Positions 24,568 through 36,006 of a DNA stretch of 64,000 nt are shown here, piece after piece; position 1 is the stretch's first letter; every line of letters begins with the position of its first letter. A model generated the notes under the pieces. The model was given only the letters and a program-made list of their open reading frames with translations, searched no databases and was not told where the DNA came from. Source of the stretch: Benincasa hispida (Eukaryota; Streptophyta; Magnoliopsida; Cucurbitales; Cucurbitaceae); assembly GCF_009727055.1 (NCBI RefSeq), contig NC_052349.1, forward strand, positions 36,237,109 to 36,301,108, in the 5' to 3' direction. The translations under genes were made by a program, and so were the position numbers.

Positions 24568-27402
24568 ATGTCTTCCTTTCCTCTTTCTTCAAACCCTTTA
24601 GGTTGAACCATATAGATAACCTCTTCGAGATTTCCATGAAGGAAAGCTGTTTTAACATCTAGTTGATCTAATTCATGGTTGTACTGAGCAACTAGAGATA
24701 GTAGAAGTCTAATAGAGGTTTGCTTTACTACTGGTGAAAAAATTTCAGAGTAGTCTATGCCTTCCCTTTGGGTAAACCCCTTAGCCTCTAGCCTAGCCTT
24801 ATACCTAGGTTATTCTTCTTTAGTAGAACCCTCCTTTAGTTTATATATCCACTTGGAAGCTATAGGCTTGCATCCTTTAGGAAAAGGGGCTAGGGTCCAA
24901 GTATTATTGACAGTGAGTGATTCCATTTCTTCACACATAGCTTCAATCCAAGACCTAGCATTAGGGCAGTTCTTTGCCTCTTCAAAAGTAGTAGGTTCTT
25001 GGTCATTAGGAGCTATTGTGGCATTTAGAACTAGGTTCACGTAATTAGTTTCAGTATACCTAGCTGGAGGAATTATCACTCTTCTTTGTCTATCCCTAGC
25101 CAATGAGTACTGACTTAAATCAGGTTGAGTTTCAGTATTCTCAGTAGGCTCACTTGAATTTTCCTCTTCTTCTTCTTCAGTTTCATTAGGAGGGTTATGA
25201 CTAGTGGATGAATCTTTAAGTCTCTCCACCTCAATCCTAGCAGTACTAGGGCTTTTAGAAACTTCACATGTTGTCTTTTCTTTTTGCATAAACGTTTTTT
25301 TTTTCTCTAAAAGTGACATCTCTGCTTACAACAAATCTTTTTTCAATAGGATTCCACATCTTAAAGCCTTTAACACCTTCTGAGAACCCAACAAATATAC
25401 ACTTCACTGCCCTAGACTTTAGTTTCCCCTTACTTTGGTGAATATAGCCAACACATCTAAATACCCTTAGATTTTCTAGGTTAGGGGGATGTTTTGTCCA
25501 TTTTTCTTCAGGAATTATGAAGTTTAGGGAGGAATGAGGACACCTTTAAGGTGAACACAATGTAGCTTGCTGCCTCAGCCCAATACCTTTCACTAAGAAT
25601 GGCATCTAAAAGAAGACATCCAACCCTTTCCATGATTGTTCTGTTAAGTCTTTCAGTAACTCCATTCTGTTGAAGAGTAAATCTAACAGTCCTATGCCTA
25701 GTTATTCCTGTTTCTTTACAAAACTTATTAAACTCTTCACTACAGAATTCCAGTCCATTATCAGTTCTTAGGTATTTAATTTTTTTAGAAGTTTGCTTCT
25801 CTATCATGATTTTCTATTCCTTAAACTTATCAAACACTTGGTCTTGAGTTTTAAGGAAGTAAACCCAACTTTTTCTAGATAAGTCATCAGTAAAAGAGAG
25901 TAAATACCTTGAGCCACTTAGGCTAAGTGTAGGAATTGGACCCCATAGGTCTGAGTGAATATAATCTAGGATAACCTTTGTGGTGTGTTGTGATTTAGTG
26001 AAACTTTGCCTTGTGGCCTTTCCTAAAACACAAAAGTTAGAATTTCTGAGAGACCTTTAGGTAGAATCCCTTGCTTAGATAGAACTTCTAGGCCTTTAGC
26101 ACTGATGTGAGACAATCTCTTGTGCCAAACATCAGCCTCTGTGATCTCATTTGTGGTGGCAACATATGCCCTTGTTATCATTTCAACTTCCTTGACCACA
26201 AATAAGTCATTTACCTTTTCCCCAACTAGTATTACCTTAGAATCTTTTAGCACCACAAGGGTTCCTCCTTTTCCCCTGTATTCACACCCAATTGCATCAA
26301 GCATTCATAAGGAAATTAGGTTTCTCTTAAGAAGTGGAACATGTCTCATATTTCTAAGAAGTTTAATAGTTCCATCCTTAATTTTCATAAAACAGAGCCA
26401 ATGCCTTCTATCTTACAGCCTTGGTTGTTTCCCATATAAACAATTTCTCCTTCAATTTCTTTAAAGGTGTTGAACCATGGTCTCATAGAGGTCATATGAT
26501 AGGTGCATCCAGAATCTAGGATCCAATCATGTTTTCCTAGGGGATTTACATGGTTGGATTTATCTAAGGTTGAGGTTAGAGCATCTGAGTAGATATAAGA
26601 ACCTTCTACCATAGAAGCTTCGGGTTGTTTACCTTTAGAGTCCTTTTCTTTCTCTTGGTTCTTCCTTTTAAGAATAAAACAGTCTTTGATTAAATGTCCT
26701 TTCTTTTTGTAGTGTTTACATTTTAATTTCTGTTTAGGCTTATTTTCTTCTAAATTTTGTGGTTTCTGTTCTTTGAGTGATTTGGTTTAAAATTTACTTT
26801 AGCAAATATCCCTTCACCACTAGGATTATCCTTTTTGTCAGTTTGTAAGTCTAGCTCTCTAGTTCTTAGGGTTGATATTATTGTATCAGTACTTATATTA
26901 TCCCTTCCGTATTTTAGAGCATTTTTAATCTCCCTATAAGGTTTAGGTAGAGAATTAAGAAGCATATAGGCCTCATTTTCATACCAAAGTTTCTCTCCTA
27001 AGGTTTTGAATTCAGCAACAATTTTCTTGAATTCATCTAAATTATCAGTCAAAGATTTTGATGAATCCATTTTGAATGCAAGAATTTCTCCCTAAGGTAC
27101 ACTTTATTAGGAAGATCTTTTGTAGCATATAATTCTTCCAATTTAGTCCATATCTTATAGGCTGTTTCTTGATCTAAAACTTGCATTAAAACATTATCAC
27201 TAAGGTATAGGACTAACGTACCATAAGTTGCCAGCTCTCAATCTTTTTTTTCTTGAGATGTCACTGAGGCTGGGAGTGTAGATGGGTCAAGGAGAGCTAT
27301 GTAAGCCTTCTGTTGGCCGAGAATTGCTTTGATTTTGGCCTTCCATAGGCCAAAATCTCCTTTACCATCGAACTTCTCTACTTCAAGCCTTGCTACTGAC
27401 AT
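24568..27402 (-). pseudogene. copia gag-pol of the truncated element
   Basis: From the ATG at 27402 (MSVARLEVEKFDGKGDF) the order is gag (to about 26750), protease with WILDSGCTYHMTS (26385-26612), pre-integrase with VWHKRLSHIS (26023-26304), integrase with RTDNGLEFCSEEF and QQNGVTERLNRTIMERV (25508-25807) and the start of reverse transcriptase with SKWIYKLKEG (about 24810-24900), then [12 protein letters not shown] up to the break. In-frame stops occur in gag (about 27240) and early reverse transcriptase, and the linker frames shift, so it is dead. Orders and motifs are those of Ty1/copia. Confidence 0.88.
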
Positions 27403-27475
27403 CTTGGAGTGAAAAACTTGAATCTTGAATCTTCAAGAACTGCAATCTTGTAAGTCTTTTGCTCTGATACCACTT

Positions 27476-28134
27476 TGTTGGGCCTGCACACTTGAAATTC
27501 TTGAATGAAAAAGTCCAAATGATGAAGCTGGCCTTTTTTTGCTGATCCAAACTGTGATCAACCCAAGTTATTTTGCCCCAAATAATTTTGGTAGGTAGAA
27601 ATCTTGGTCCAGGTTGCTCCACAATCTTCCAGCTGATGTGCAACACGTGGATAGATCCCATTTCTTCTGCCTGATGGAAATGATGTCTTCTGCTCTGATG
27701 GGAAATGAATTTTCAAACAAATTAATTTTTACTTTCTCTCTCTCGTTCTCTCCTCTATTTGCAGAAAACTCTTTCTAACTCTTTTCTTTCTGATTATTTT
27801 TGTGAGTTTGCTGTGTGAATGAAGAAGAAGAAGAACATGCAATATGATAAAGAGAAAGAAGAGAAGAAGATCTACACGATGATATACGTGGTTCGACAAT
27901 ATAGTGCCTACATCTACAGGAAGGAGAAGATCTTTTATTTCAAGAGCTAAGTCACACTTTTCTTTACAGATCTTGTAGTTTTCTTGTAAGCTTATGTAAG
28001 ATTGTACTACAAATTGTAAATGATGCATATTTATACATTTTTAGCTAAAACAAGCAGTTACATAACAAACTGTAAAGAAAAATGTAAAAGTTGTTGAATA
28101 TTCATTTGTATGCTTGAGCTTATTTTATACTTCA
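27476..28134 (-). repeat. 5' LTR of the truncated copia element (659 bp)
   Basis: Read on the minus strand it runs from TGAAGTATAAAATAAGC to GCAGGCCCAACA, so it has TG...CA ends. The primer-binding site TGGTATCAGAGC (27461-27472), complementary to initiator Met tRNA, follows after three bases. The outer border falls directly after the codons LRPYRQ of the gypsy integrase. The target CTGTC at 28135-28139 cannot be paired because the other end of the element is gone. Confidence 0.88.
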
Positions 28135-30626
28135 CTGTCTATAAGGGCGCAACTTCAAATAAACCTCATCCCCAATTTCAAAGTTCAATTCTCTTCGATG
28201 TTTATCTGCTTGCTTCTTTATACGATTTTGGGCTATTGCCAAATTTTTATTTAAGGCATTAAGTGCCATCTCTTTCTTGCAGCTGCTGCTCGACTGAGTT
28301 ATTGGTGGTTTTCCTATCTCCATGCGAAACTAGTGGAAGAGGTAGTCTCCCATAAACTGCTTGGTAAGGGGTGGTCTTTATAGATATGTGGAATGTAGTA
28401 TTATACCATAATTCAGCCTATGCGATCCATTTGTTCCATTTCATAGGTTGTTCATTGCAGAAGTATCTGAGGTAGGTTTCTAAGCATCGATTAACCCTCT
28501 CTGTTTAGCCATCTGTCTGGGGGTGGAAGGACATGCTTTTCTTCATCTGTGTCCCCATGGTTACAAACATCTCCTTCCAAAAATTGCTTAAGAAGATTTT
28601 ATCCCGATTTGTTAGGATTGAGAGGGGAACTCCATGGTATCGAACCACCTCATGAATGAATATTTCTGCTCTTTGTTTGGCCGAGAATGGATGTTTTAGA
28701 GGGATGAAATGGGCATACTTGCTTAATTGGTCCACCGCTACCATGATAAAGTCATATCCCCCTGCTTTTGGTAAGTCTTCCACTAAATCCATACTTCATT
28801 CTTCCAAAATCAGGCACGGAATAGGGAGTAGCTGCAATAACCCAGCTAATGATAAGGATTCAGTCTTGTTCCTTTGACAAATGTCGCATCCTTCCACATA
28901 TTTCTTTACGTCAATCTTCATTCCTTGCTAGAATAATTCCCCACTCATCCTTTTGTATGTCCTTAGAAACTTGGAGTGACCTCCTAATACAGAGTCATGG
29001 AACATATGCAACAAAGAGGGGATTAGGTTGGAGTTCTGAGATAGCACCAATCTGTCCTTGTAGAGTAATTTGTCCTGTTGCCACTTATACTTAGGTTTTC
29101 CATTCGGATCCCTCTTCAATATGGCTATTATCCTTTGGAGCTCCTCGTCCTCTTCCACTTCCTTCAGCATGACCTCGATGTTTATCAAGGTGGGAGCTGT
29201 CAATACACACAATTTTGTTTTGCAGGTCCGGTTGATAAAGTATCTCAAAATCATACCCTAGCAGCTTTGTCAACCACCTTTGGAACTGTGGCTGGACTTC
29301 ACGTTGTTCAATCAAGAACCTTAGAGCCTTTTGTTCTGATATCACAGTCAACTTATTCCTTAGCAGGTAGTGCCTCCACTTTTGCATAGCTAGCACCACA
29401 ACCATCAACTATTTCTCATATATGGATTTGGCTTGGGTTCTCGATGATAGTTTTTGACTGAAGTAAGCTATAGGTTTGGATTCTTGAGATAGTACAATAC
29501 CTAAACCCAACCGGGAAGCATCGGTCTCAATAACAAATGGTTTGGAGAAATCGGGAAGGGCTAACATAGAGGTTGTCACCATAGCTTGCTTCAACTTATC
29601 AAACGCTTGTGAGGTTTCTTCATCCCACACAAAAGAGTTCTTCTGAAGAAGTCTGGTGAGCGGGGCTGGGATGCTTCCATAACCCTATACAAATCTTCTA
29701 TAATAGCCAGTGAGTCCTAAGAATCCCTTCAGCTCCGTCACACTCTTCGGTTGGGGCCATTCTATTATTACCTTGATCTTACCATCGTCAACTTCCACTC
29801 CTTGTACTGAAATCCAATGGCCTAAATATTGAATCCTGGTTTGACAAAATGTGCATTTCTTCTTGTTGGCATACAGTTTGTGATTGCAAAGGATGTTAAA
29901 CACTGCTCCCAAATGTGTTTCATGTGTCGAGATGTTAGGGTTGTACACCAAAATATCGTCAAAGAATACTAAAATGAATTGACGAAGGAATGGCCGAAAT
30001 ACCTGGTTCATTAGAGATTGAAAGGTAGTCGGTGCGTTTGTCAGCCCAAAAGGCATCACCAAGAACTCATAATGCCCTTCGTGAGTTCTAAACGTCGTCT
30101 TCTCAATATCTTCTTCACTCATTCAGATCTGATGATAGCCAAACCTTAGGTCTAGCTTCAAATACACTGTTGTGCCATGTAACTCGTCCAATAGCAATTC
30201 TATTACTAGAATGGGAAATTTATTGGACACTGTGGCCTGATTCAGCTTCCGATAATCAACACAAAACCTCCACCCTTCATCTTTCTTCTTAACTAACAAT
30301 ACAAGAATGGAGTAGGAGCTATGGCTCAAACAAATCATCCCTGCCTTCAGCATCTCTTCAACTAGTTTTTCAATCTCTTATTTCTGGTTATGGCCATACT
30401 TGTAAGGCCTCACGTTGATGGGTTTTTGGTTTGCACAAGACCGTATACGGTGATCCACCGCTTTTCTTGGGGGTAGGGTTGTAGGTTCTTTAAACACGTC
30501 CTCACTTTGTTCTAATAGGGCTTTTATCATGACTGGGAGCACCTCCACCCTACTCTACTCGGCCTCCCCCTCTTCTTCCCCCTCATCTTCAAACTAAAAA
30601 TTCTGGCATTCAATTAAGAATCCCTG
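28135..30626 (-). pseudogene. gypsy pol: reverse transcriptase, RNase H, integrase
   Basis: Reverse transcriptase occupies about 29685-30353 with [28 protein letters not shown] and the catalytic FFDDILVYN. RNase H is at 29091-29630 (IETDASRLGLGIVLSQ). Integrase is at about 28505-29254, with PKAGGYDFIMVAVDQLSKY for the first catalytic Asp region and LTNRDKIFLSNFW where the second Asp is normally found; that Asp now reads Asn. The remainder (28135-28323) ends in YLKLRPYRQ at the copia insertion. Stops and frame changes between blocks confirm decay. Confidence 0.88.
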
Positions 30627-30631
30627 GTCCT

Positions 30632-32325
30632 TGATGTGTTATTTTATGCGATGAAACAATGGTGTAGAATGTGATGGTGGAATATGCATTGTGCATGCAA
30701 GTTTTCTCAGTAAGACCCAAGTATAAATTCTACTGAGTTGCCTGGTAAGCCCAGGATCGAACACAGGGACTAAGGAAAATAGTATGCGATGGTAAATTTC
30801 GACTACTTTGCGGTAACAAATAAATCAAGGTGTTGGTTGGTATGTTGTTGAAGGTATAAAAGTGTATGCAGAGGATTTGAGAAAAGAGTAATTATGCTAC
30901 AGATACAATGAGTATGTGGAAGAACGGGTTGAGAAGGTCTTTAGCTAGCGTTTCCTGAGAATGCGTTCAAGTTATGCGATCATGCTACACTCATACGATA
31001 GCAGTTCATTTTCCAATGCAAATGCGATAGCTCCTAATTTTAGGACGCATGCGATGAATGCAATAATGTCTATAGAGCTTATTCCTAAGTCTCTACTTCT
31101 TGCCTATGCAATGATGAAAGATGCACACATGGACAAGATGACCGCATACAATCATATCCTATCTCTAGGGTGCCTGCGATGCGTTAATAGCAAACAAAAC
31201 TTATTCCTAAGCTTCTATTTCTTGATTATGCGATTCTAATCTGACTCTCCCAAGCCTAGATTCTAATATGAATTTTCCAAGCCTAGATTCTATCCTTAGA
31301 CTACTCTCTCGAGTATCTCTAATGGACGAATGACGCATACATAATACAAGATGATCGCATAAAGTGAAGTTCCCAGGCTATGCTAACTAAGTGCTTTTCA
31401 ACCCATTCGACCGATTTAGCTACTCATGCGTAATGTAAAGAGAGTGGACAGATATAAAGATGCAATTTTTATTTTATAGATAGATTTAGAGTACAAAATG
31501 ATAATGGAAAATAAGAGTAGAGAGCTTGATAGCAATATCTTGCTTCCCAAGGCTTTTACACTGTGTTATCTCTATTCTACCCAAAAGATGTTCTTGCTTC
31601 CGCAAAAGTTGGCCCTCTCTCTAATTTCGACGCTTCCCAACACTCTTCCGAGTTCACCGGGATGATCTCTCGGTGTAATCTCCCTTCATTCGCTTCCACC
31701 TTCTAAGTAAAAGAAAAACTATGAACAAGGCTAACTTCTATCTAAAGGCTGAACTCTGTAAATTGGGTGAACTCCTTCAATGAAGATGGCCTTCAATATT
31801 TATAGAGCTTCAGGGTGAAGAGCTTTTTCTCTCATATGATTGCACTGATGGGATGGCATTAATTCTCTGTCTGATGCGCCGAATATTTGTCACCGAAAAG
31901 TTGAGTATACTTGCTACAGTAGGTTGTTAATGGCTTGTCAACTTAATTCGGAATCGACCGTCATCAGCTTTCTGTCCCATCGTGATTTATTAAGCTTTCA
32001 CCCAGATGCGCACACCACGATGCGCCGGCTCTATGCGACCACCTTATTGAGCAGATTTTTGCGAGCGTAAATGATCACATAGCCTTGCGGTCGCAATCTC
32101 GTAATACGCTCGAACGTTAATTTCTTCGGATCACATTTCCGCCTTGCGTCAACGCATTTTCCTGCATAAAATACATAAGTTAGCTGTTTTAATGCAATGG
32201 ATGCATGCGATCGCAATGTTGTGAACTTAATGCTTTTGAACGCAATATTGTATATTTTTACCATCACAATCCTACATTATTTTATAACTTTGCGTTGTAA
32301 TAACGTGCATTTCTGCTCGTTATCA
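30632..32325 (-). repeat. 3' LTR of the nested element (1694 bp)
   Basis: On the plus strand it runs TGATGTGTTATTTTATGCG to CTGCTCGTTATCA. A purine tract on the minus strand (GCGAGTGAAGGGAGAGTATG, 32326-32345) directly precedes the LTR start and is a convincing polypurine tract, which fixes orientation. Confidence 0.85.
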
Positions 32326-33167
32326 CATACTCTCCCTTCACTCGCTTCTGTCTTCTAAGTATGTAAAATCTAAGTATAAGGTGCAGAAGAACTCTAAGGT
32401 TTGAGGAGCAGAACCAAACTATCCGAACTCCTTAAACGAAGGTGACCTCCGGTATTTATAGAGCTTCAGGGTGAAGAACTTTTTCTCTCAAATGATTGCA
32501 CTGATGGGATGTCATTAATTCTCTGTCTGATGCGCCGAATATTTGTCAACGAAAGTTGAGTGTACTTGCTATAGTATATCCTTAACGGCTTGTCAACTTA
32601 ATTCCAAATCGACGTCATCAGCTTTCTGTCCCATCATGATTTATTAAGCTTTCACCCAGATTCGCCCACCTTGATGCGCCGGCTCTATGCGGCCACCTTC
32701 TTGAGTAGATATTCGCGAGCGCAAATGATTGCATAGCCTTGCGTTAACGCAATCTCTTAATGCGCTCGGACGTTAATTTCTTTGGATCACATTTCCGCCT
32801 TGCGTCAACGCATTTTCCTGCATAAAATACATAAGTTAGCTGTTTTAATGCGATGGACGCATGCGATCGCAATGTTGTGAACTTAATGCTTTTGGACGCA
32901 ATATTGTATATTTTTACCATCACAATCCTACATTATTTTATAACTTTGCGTTGTAATAACGTGCATTTCTGCTCGTTATCACATACTCTCCCTTCACTCG
33001 CTTCTGTCTTCTAAGTATGTAAAATCTAAGTATAAGGTGCAGAAGAACTCTAAGGTTTGAGGAGCAGAACCAAACTATCCGAACTCCTTAAACGAAGGTG
33101 ACCTCCGGTATTTATAGAGCTTCAGGGTGAAGAGCTTTTTCTCTCAAATGATTGCACTGATGGGATC
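31672..33167 (-). repeat. Tandem array of the LTR's start segment, about 655 bp x 2.3
   Basis: The segment from the purine tract to CTGCTCGTTATCA occurs at about 31672-32325 (inside the LTR), 32326-32981 and 32982-33167, where it is cut by the first adapter junction. Junctions read TTATCACATACTCTCCC at 32321 and 32977. Units 2 and 3 share TCTAAGTATGTAAAATCTAAG, which unit 1 lacks. Confidence 0.8.
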
Positions 33168-33205
33168 CTGTCTCTTATACACATCTAGATGTGTATAAGA
33201 GACAG
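33168..33205. other. Nextera (Tn5) mosaic-end junction, artefact
   Basis: CTGTCTCTTATACACATCT (33168-33186) is followed directly by its inverse AGATGTGTATAAGAGACAG (33187-33205). These are the 19-bp Tn5 mosaic ends; back to back they form the Nextera mate-pair circularisation junction. This is library sequence, not plant DNA. Confidence 0.98.
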
Positions 33206-33322
33206 GTGCTATCGTGATTTATTAAGCTTTCACCCAGATGCGCACACCACGATGCGCCGGCTCTATGCGACCACCTTATTGAGCAGATTTTTGCGAGCGC
33301 AAATGATCACATAGCCTTGTGG

Positions 33323-33360
33323 CTGTCTCTTATACACATCTAGATGTGTATAAGAGACAG
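33323..33360. other. Second Nextera (Tn5) mosaic-end junction, artefact
   Basis: The same inverted pair of 19-bp ends. The 117 bp between the two junctions (33206-33322) matches LTR sequence near 31977-32090, so a short genomic piece is trapped between adapters. The translated adapter (SYTHLDVYKRQ on the minus strand) is a known contaminant peptide. Confidence 0.98.
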
Positions 33361-33804
33361 GAATTAAAATGATATGCAATAAAGCAAAATTTGGACTAAA
33401 TAAAGTCACGAAAAGATACAACCCCCAAATTTGCTTTGTCGCCCGCATTATTTGTGAACGCATCCTGCTTTGCAGCGAACTGCTCTCTTCGATTGCGATG
33501 ATGTAAAGTAGTTGCGTCTTTCGTGTAGTGCATCCGCAATTGTTCAAAATGATCGTTGCAACGAAAACATTGAGAGGGTCAAATAATAGACAGAGTTAGC
33601 AAAATCGTTTACCACAATCGTTCAACACGATTGCGGCATCGATTTTTTTTTTTTCAAAAAGACAAATATACGATAATAGTTAAAAGAAAGGTAACGAAAG
33701 TTCATGAGTCATTGAAAGGAAAAAGGATATTCCAAAAGGATTGTGTCCCTAATGAGTGTGAGTCGCATAGTAACGCAGGGATTGCTTATTTCAATCTGTG
33801 CATT
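33361..33804. other. Non-coding stretch after the adapter junction
   Basis: No gene seen. It includes a T-rich tract near 33643. Position-wise it should be the reverse transcriptase side of the nested element, but no pol motif is readable. Confidence 0.5.
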
Positions 33805-35791
33805 TTACGTCCAGGGCGGCTTCCTCATCTTTTCTTGGTCTTCTGGGATCTTGACTGCCTTAATCCGGAGCTTTTCCCTATTGATGTTCATTATGATTTC
33901 CCCCTTGTGCACATCAATTTGAGCGCGATCAGTCAAGAGGAATGGTCGCCCCAGTATGATGGGTGCATCTTCGTCCGCTTTATAGTCCAGAATGATGAAG
34001 TCTGTCAGCAAGATGAATTTGTCAATTGAGATTGCAGCATCTTTCAACTCTCCTTCGGGATGTATTCGGATCTATCTGCAAGTAGGAAAGTCTCCGTCGT
34101 GGGCATGAGTTTGCCCATATTCAATCGTTTGAAGATTGATAGCGGCATTACGTTTATACTCGCCCCAAGATCACATAGTGCTTGATCAATGTAGAACCCT
34201 TCAATTGAGCATGGTATCGTGAATATTTCTGGGTCACACATTTTTTGTGGGATCGTAGTATTTTACGTTACTGCCTCTGTAGCAATCTTATCTTCACCAT
34301 TCTGTTTCTTTTTCAATCTTTATAGGAATGGTGGTAGCTGGACTTCTTCTATCTCGTGTTTTAAAGGCTTGAAGGTGGACGCAACTTCTAGGTTCATCTT
34401 CTCGGGCTCTTCTAAATCATATGTCAACGGGTCCTCGGTTATCACCACATTTGAGTTAGTCGTGATGGGTTCTTCCCCTTCTTCCACTGTCATTTTTTCG
34501 CTTAGCAAGGAGACTGCTAGGCATTGTTCCTTTCTCGTATCCCCAGAGTTGCGAGGGAGCTCAGTTGAGCTCAACAACACTCCTTACGGTATATTTTTGA
34601 GTTCGCCTGCAATCTGTCCTAGCTGAATTTCAAGATTTCAAATGGACGTCGCTTGATTCTGAAGCACTGATTTATTCTTCTCAATATACTGCTTCAGCAA
34701 GCTCTCTAAGGATGAAGATTGCAGTGCCTGCAAACTGCTGGCTTGGTTATGCGTTTGACCGTTTGTTCGTGGGAAAAATCCTGGTTGCCCTTCCTTTTGC
34801 GCCACTGCTTGAAAGCTTTGTTGTTGATTTTTTCACACGAAATTGGGGTGGTTTCTCCACCCGGGGTTGTACGTATCGGAATAAGGGTTATTCTTTATGA
34901 AGCATACTGACTGCGAATTTCTTGGGCATTCTTCCTTCAGATGTGCTTCTCCACAGATGACACAACTTGTGGTCGTTTGAGCAATTGTGTTGGCCTGCCC
35001 TTTTTGCACTCTCATGCTATTATTGCGATGTCTTGTATCAAACTCATCATCGCGTTCATTTGGGTTTGTAGGGAATCGATGGCCCCATTGTTCGCGTCAC
35101 TGTCTTTAATTCTTAATCTTTGATCGCTTTCTCTCCAGTCCTCATGATTTTTTTAAATGCGATCAAGTATATTTTTCGCCTCATCGTAAGTTTTATCAAG
35201 CAGACCATCAGTTGTTGCCGCATCGGCAGCCGTCTGTGATGCAGGTTCAGTCTGTGGTAGAAAATCTCCATCTGTAGACAATCTGGCAAGCCGTTATGCG
35301 AGCAATCTCTTACCAGCCTCTTAAACCTCGCCCAGGCGTCACTGAGCGATTCGTCAATTTCCTGTTCAAAATTCGTAATTAACTTCCTCCTTCTTGCGTT
35401 CTCCGTTGGAGAGAAGTATTTCTTCATGAACTTTTCCACTACTTGTTCCCACGATGTTATCTCCCCTGGCTCGAAAGAATAAGCCCATTTTCTTGCTTGA
35501 TCGCATAAGGAAAATGGGAACAACGTTAGTTGAACCTCCTCGGCAAAGATATTTAGAAACATAAAAGTGTTGTAGATTTTAATAAAACTCCGGAGATGGG
35601 CATGTGGATCCACGCCTTCCACCAAACTGCCCGATCGTTTGAATCACCTGCAATATAACCGGTTTCATTTCAAACCTCGATCCGTCCAGAGTTGGCCTCA
35701 TGATTCCCGGGGAGAAATCATATAGGTTGGGTGACGCATAGTCCCGAATGGGTCTATCGCGGTCATTCGCTAGGAGGATGGAGTTGGCCAT
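33805..35791 (-). pseudogene. gag and protease of the Athila/Tat-like element
   Basis: Reading along the minus strand, gag begins near 35791 (PIRDYASPNLYDF, RPTLDGSRFEMKP) and continues at 35113-35625 with the capsid core (LFPFSLCDQARKWAYSF, WEQVVEKFMKKYFSP). A zinc knuckle CVICGEAHLKEEC lies at 34833-35015. The protease is at 34044-34241 (QALCDLGASINVMPLSIF, keeping the DxGAS active-site form) and its C-terminal part at 33805-34047 (IILGRPFLLT). Frames are broken between blocks. Downstream of 33805, where reverse transcriptase should follow, there is only non-coding DNA and an adapter junction. Confidence 0.85.
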
Positions 35792-36006
35792 TATATTATT
35801 GCGTTTGCGGCCCTCTCTTTCGGTTGTTCCGCCATTCTTGGAGTTTTGTCTTGTTGTTGTTGGCTATTGTCTCTCAATCTTCATCGGAACGTTCTTTCAA
35901 TCTCTGTGTCGTATTTCACTAGAGATTGAAAGCTGGAAAGAAAATAAAAAAAAATTACTGTTAGCACAAAGTATTGTCGAAGTCCCCGACAACGACGCCA
36001 AAAACT

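Larger units (their letters stand above)
24568..28134 (-). mobile_element. Ty1/copia retrotransposon, 3' half deleted
   Basis: Minus-strand element inserted in the gypsy integrase. Its 5' LTR is 27476-28134, followed by the primer site and gag, protease, pre-integrase, integrase and the start of reverse transcriptase. Coding stops within the reverse transcriptase at 24568, next to Pumilio-like exon sequence, so the rest of the element, its 3' LTR and the 3' end of the host gypsy element are all missing. A deletion between the element and the gene explains the junction; a misjoin cannot be excluded. Confidence 0.88.

Noticed and set aside
33263..33547. 94-codon minus-strand frame ending in unusual peptide
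   Set aside because: It runs through the Tn5 mosaic ends; the SYTHLDVYKRQ stretch is translated adapter.
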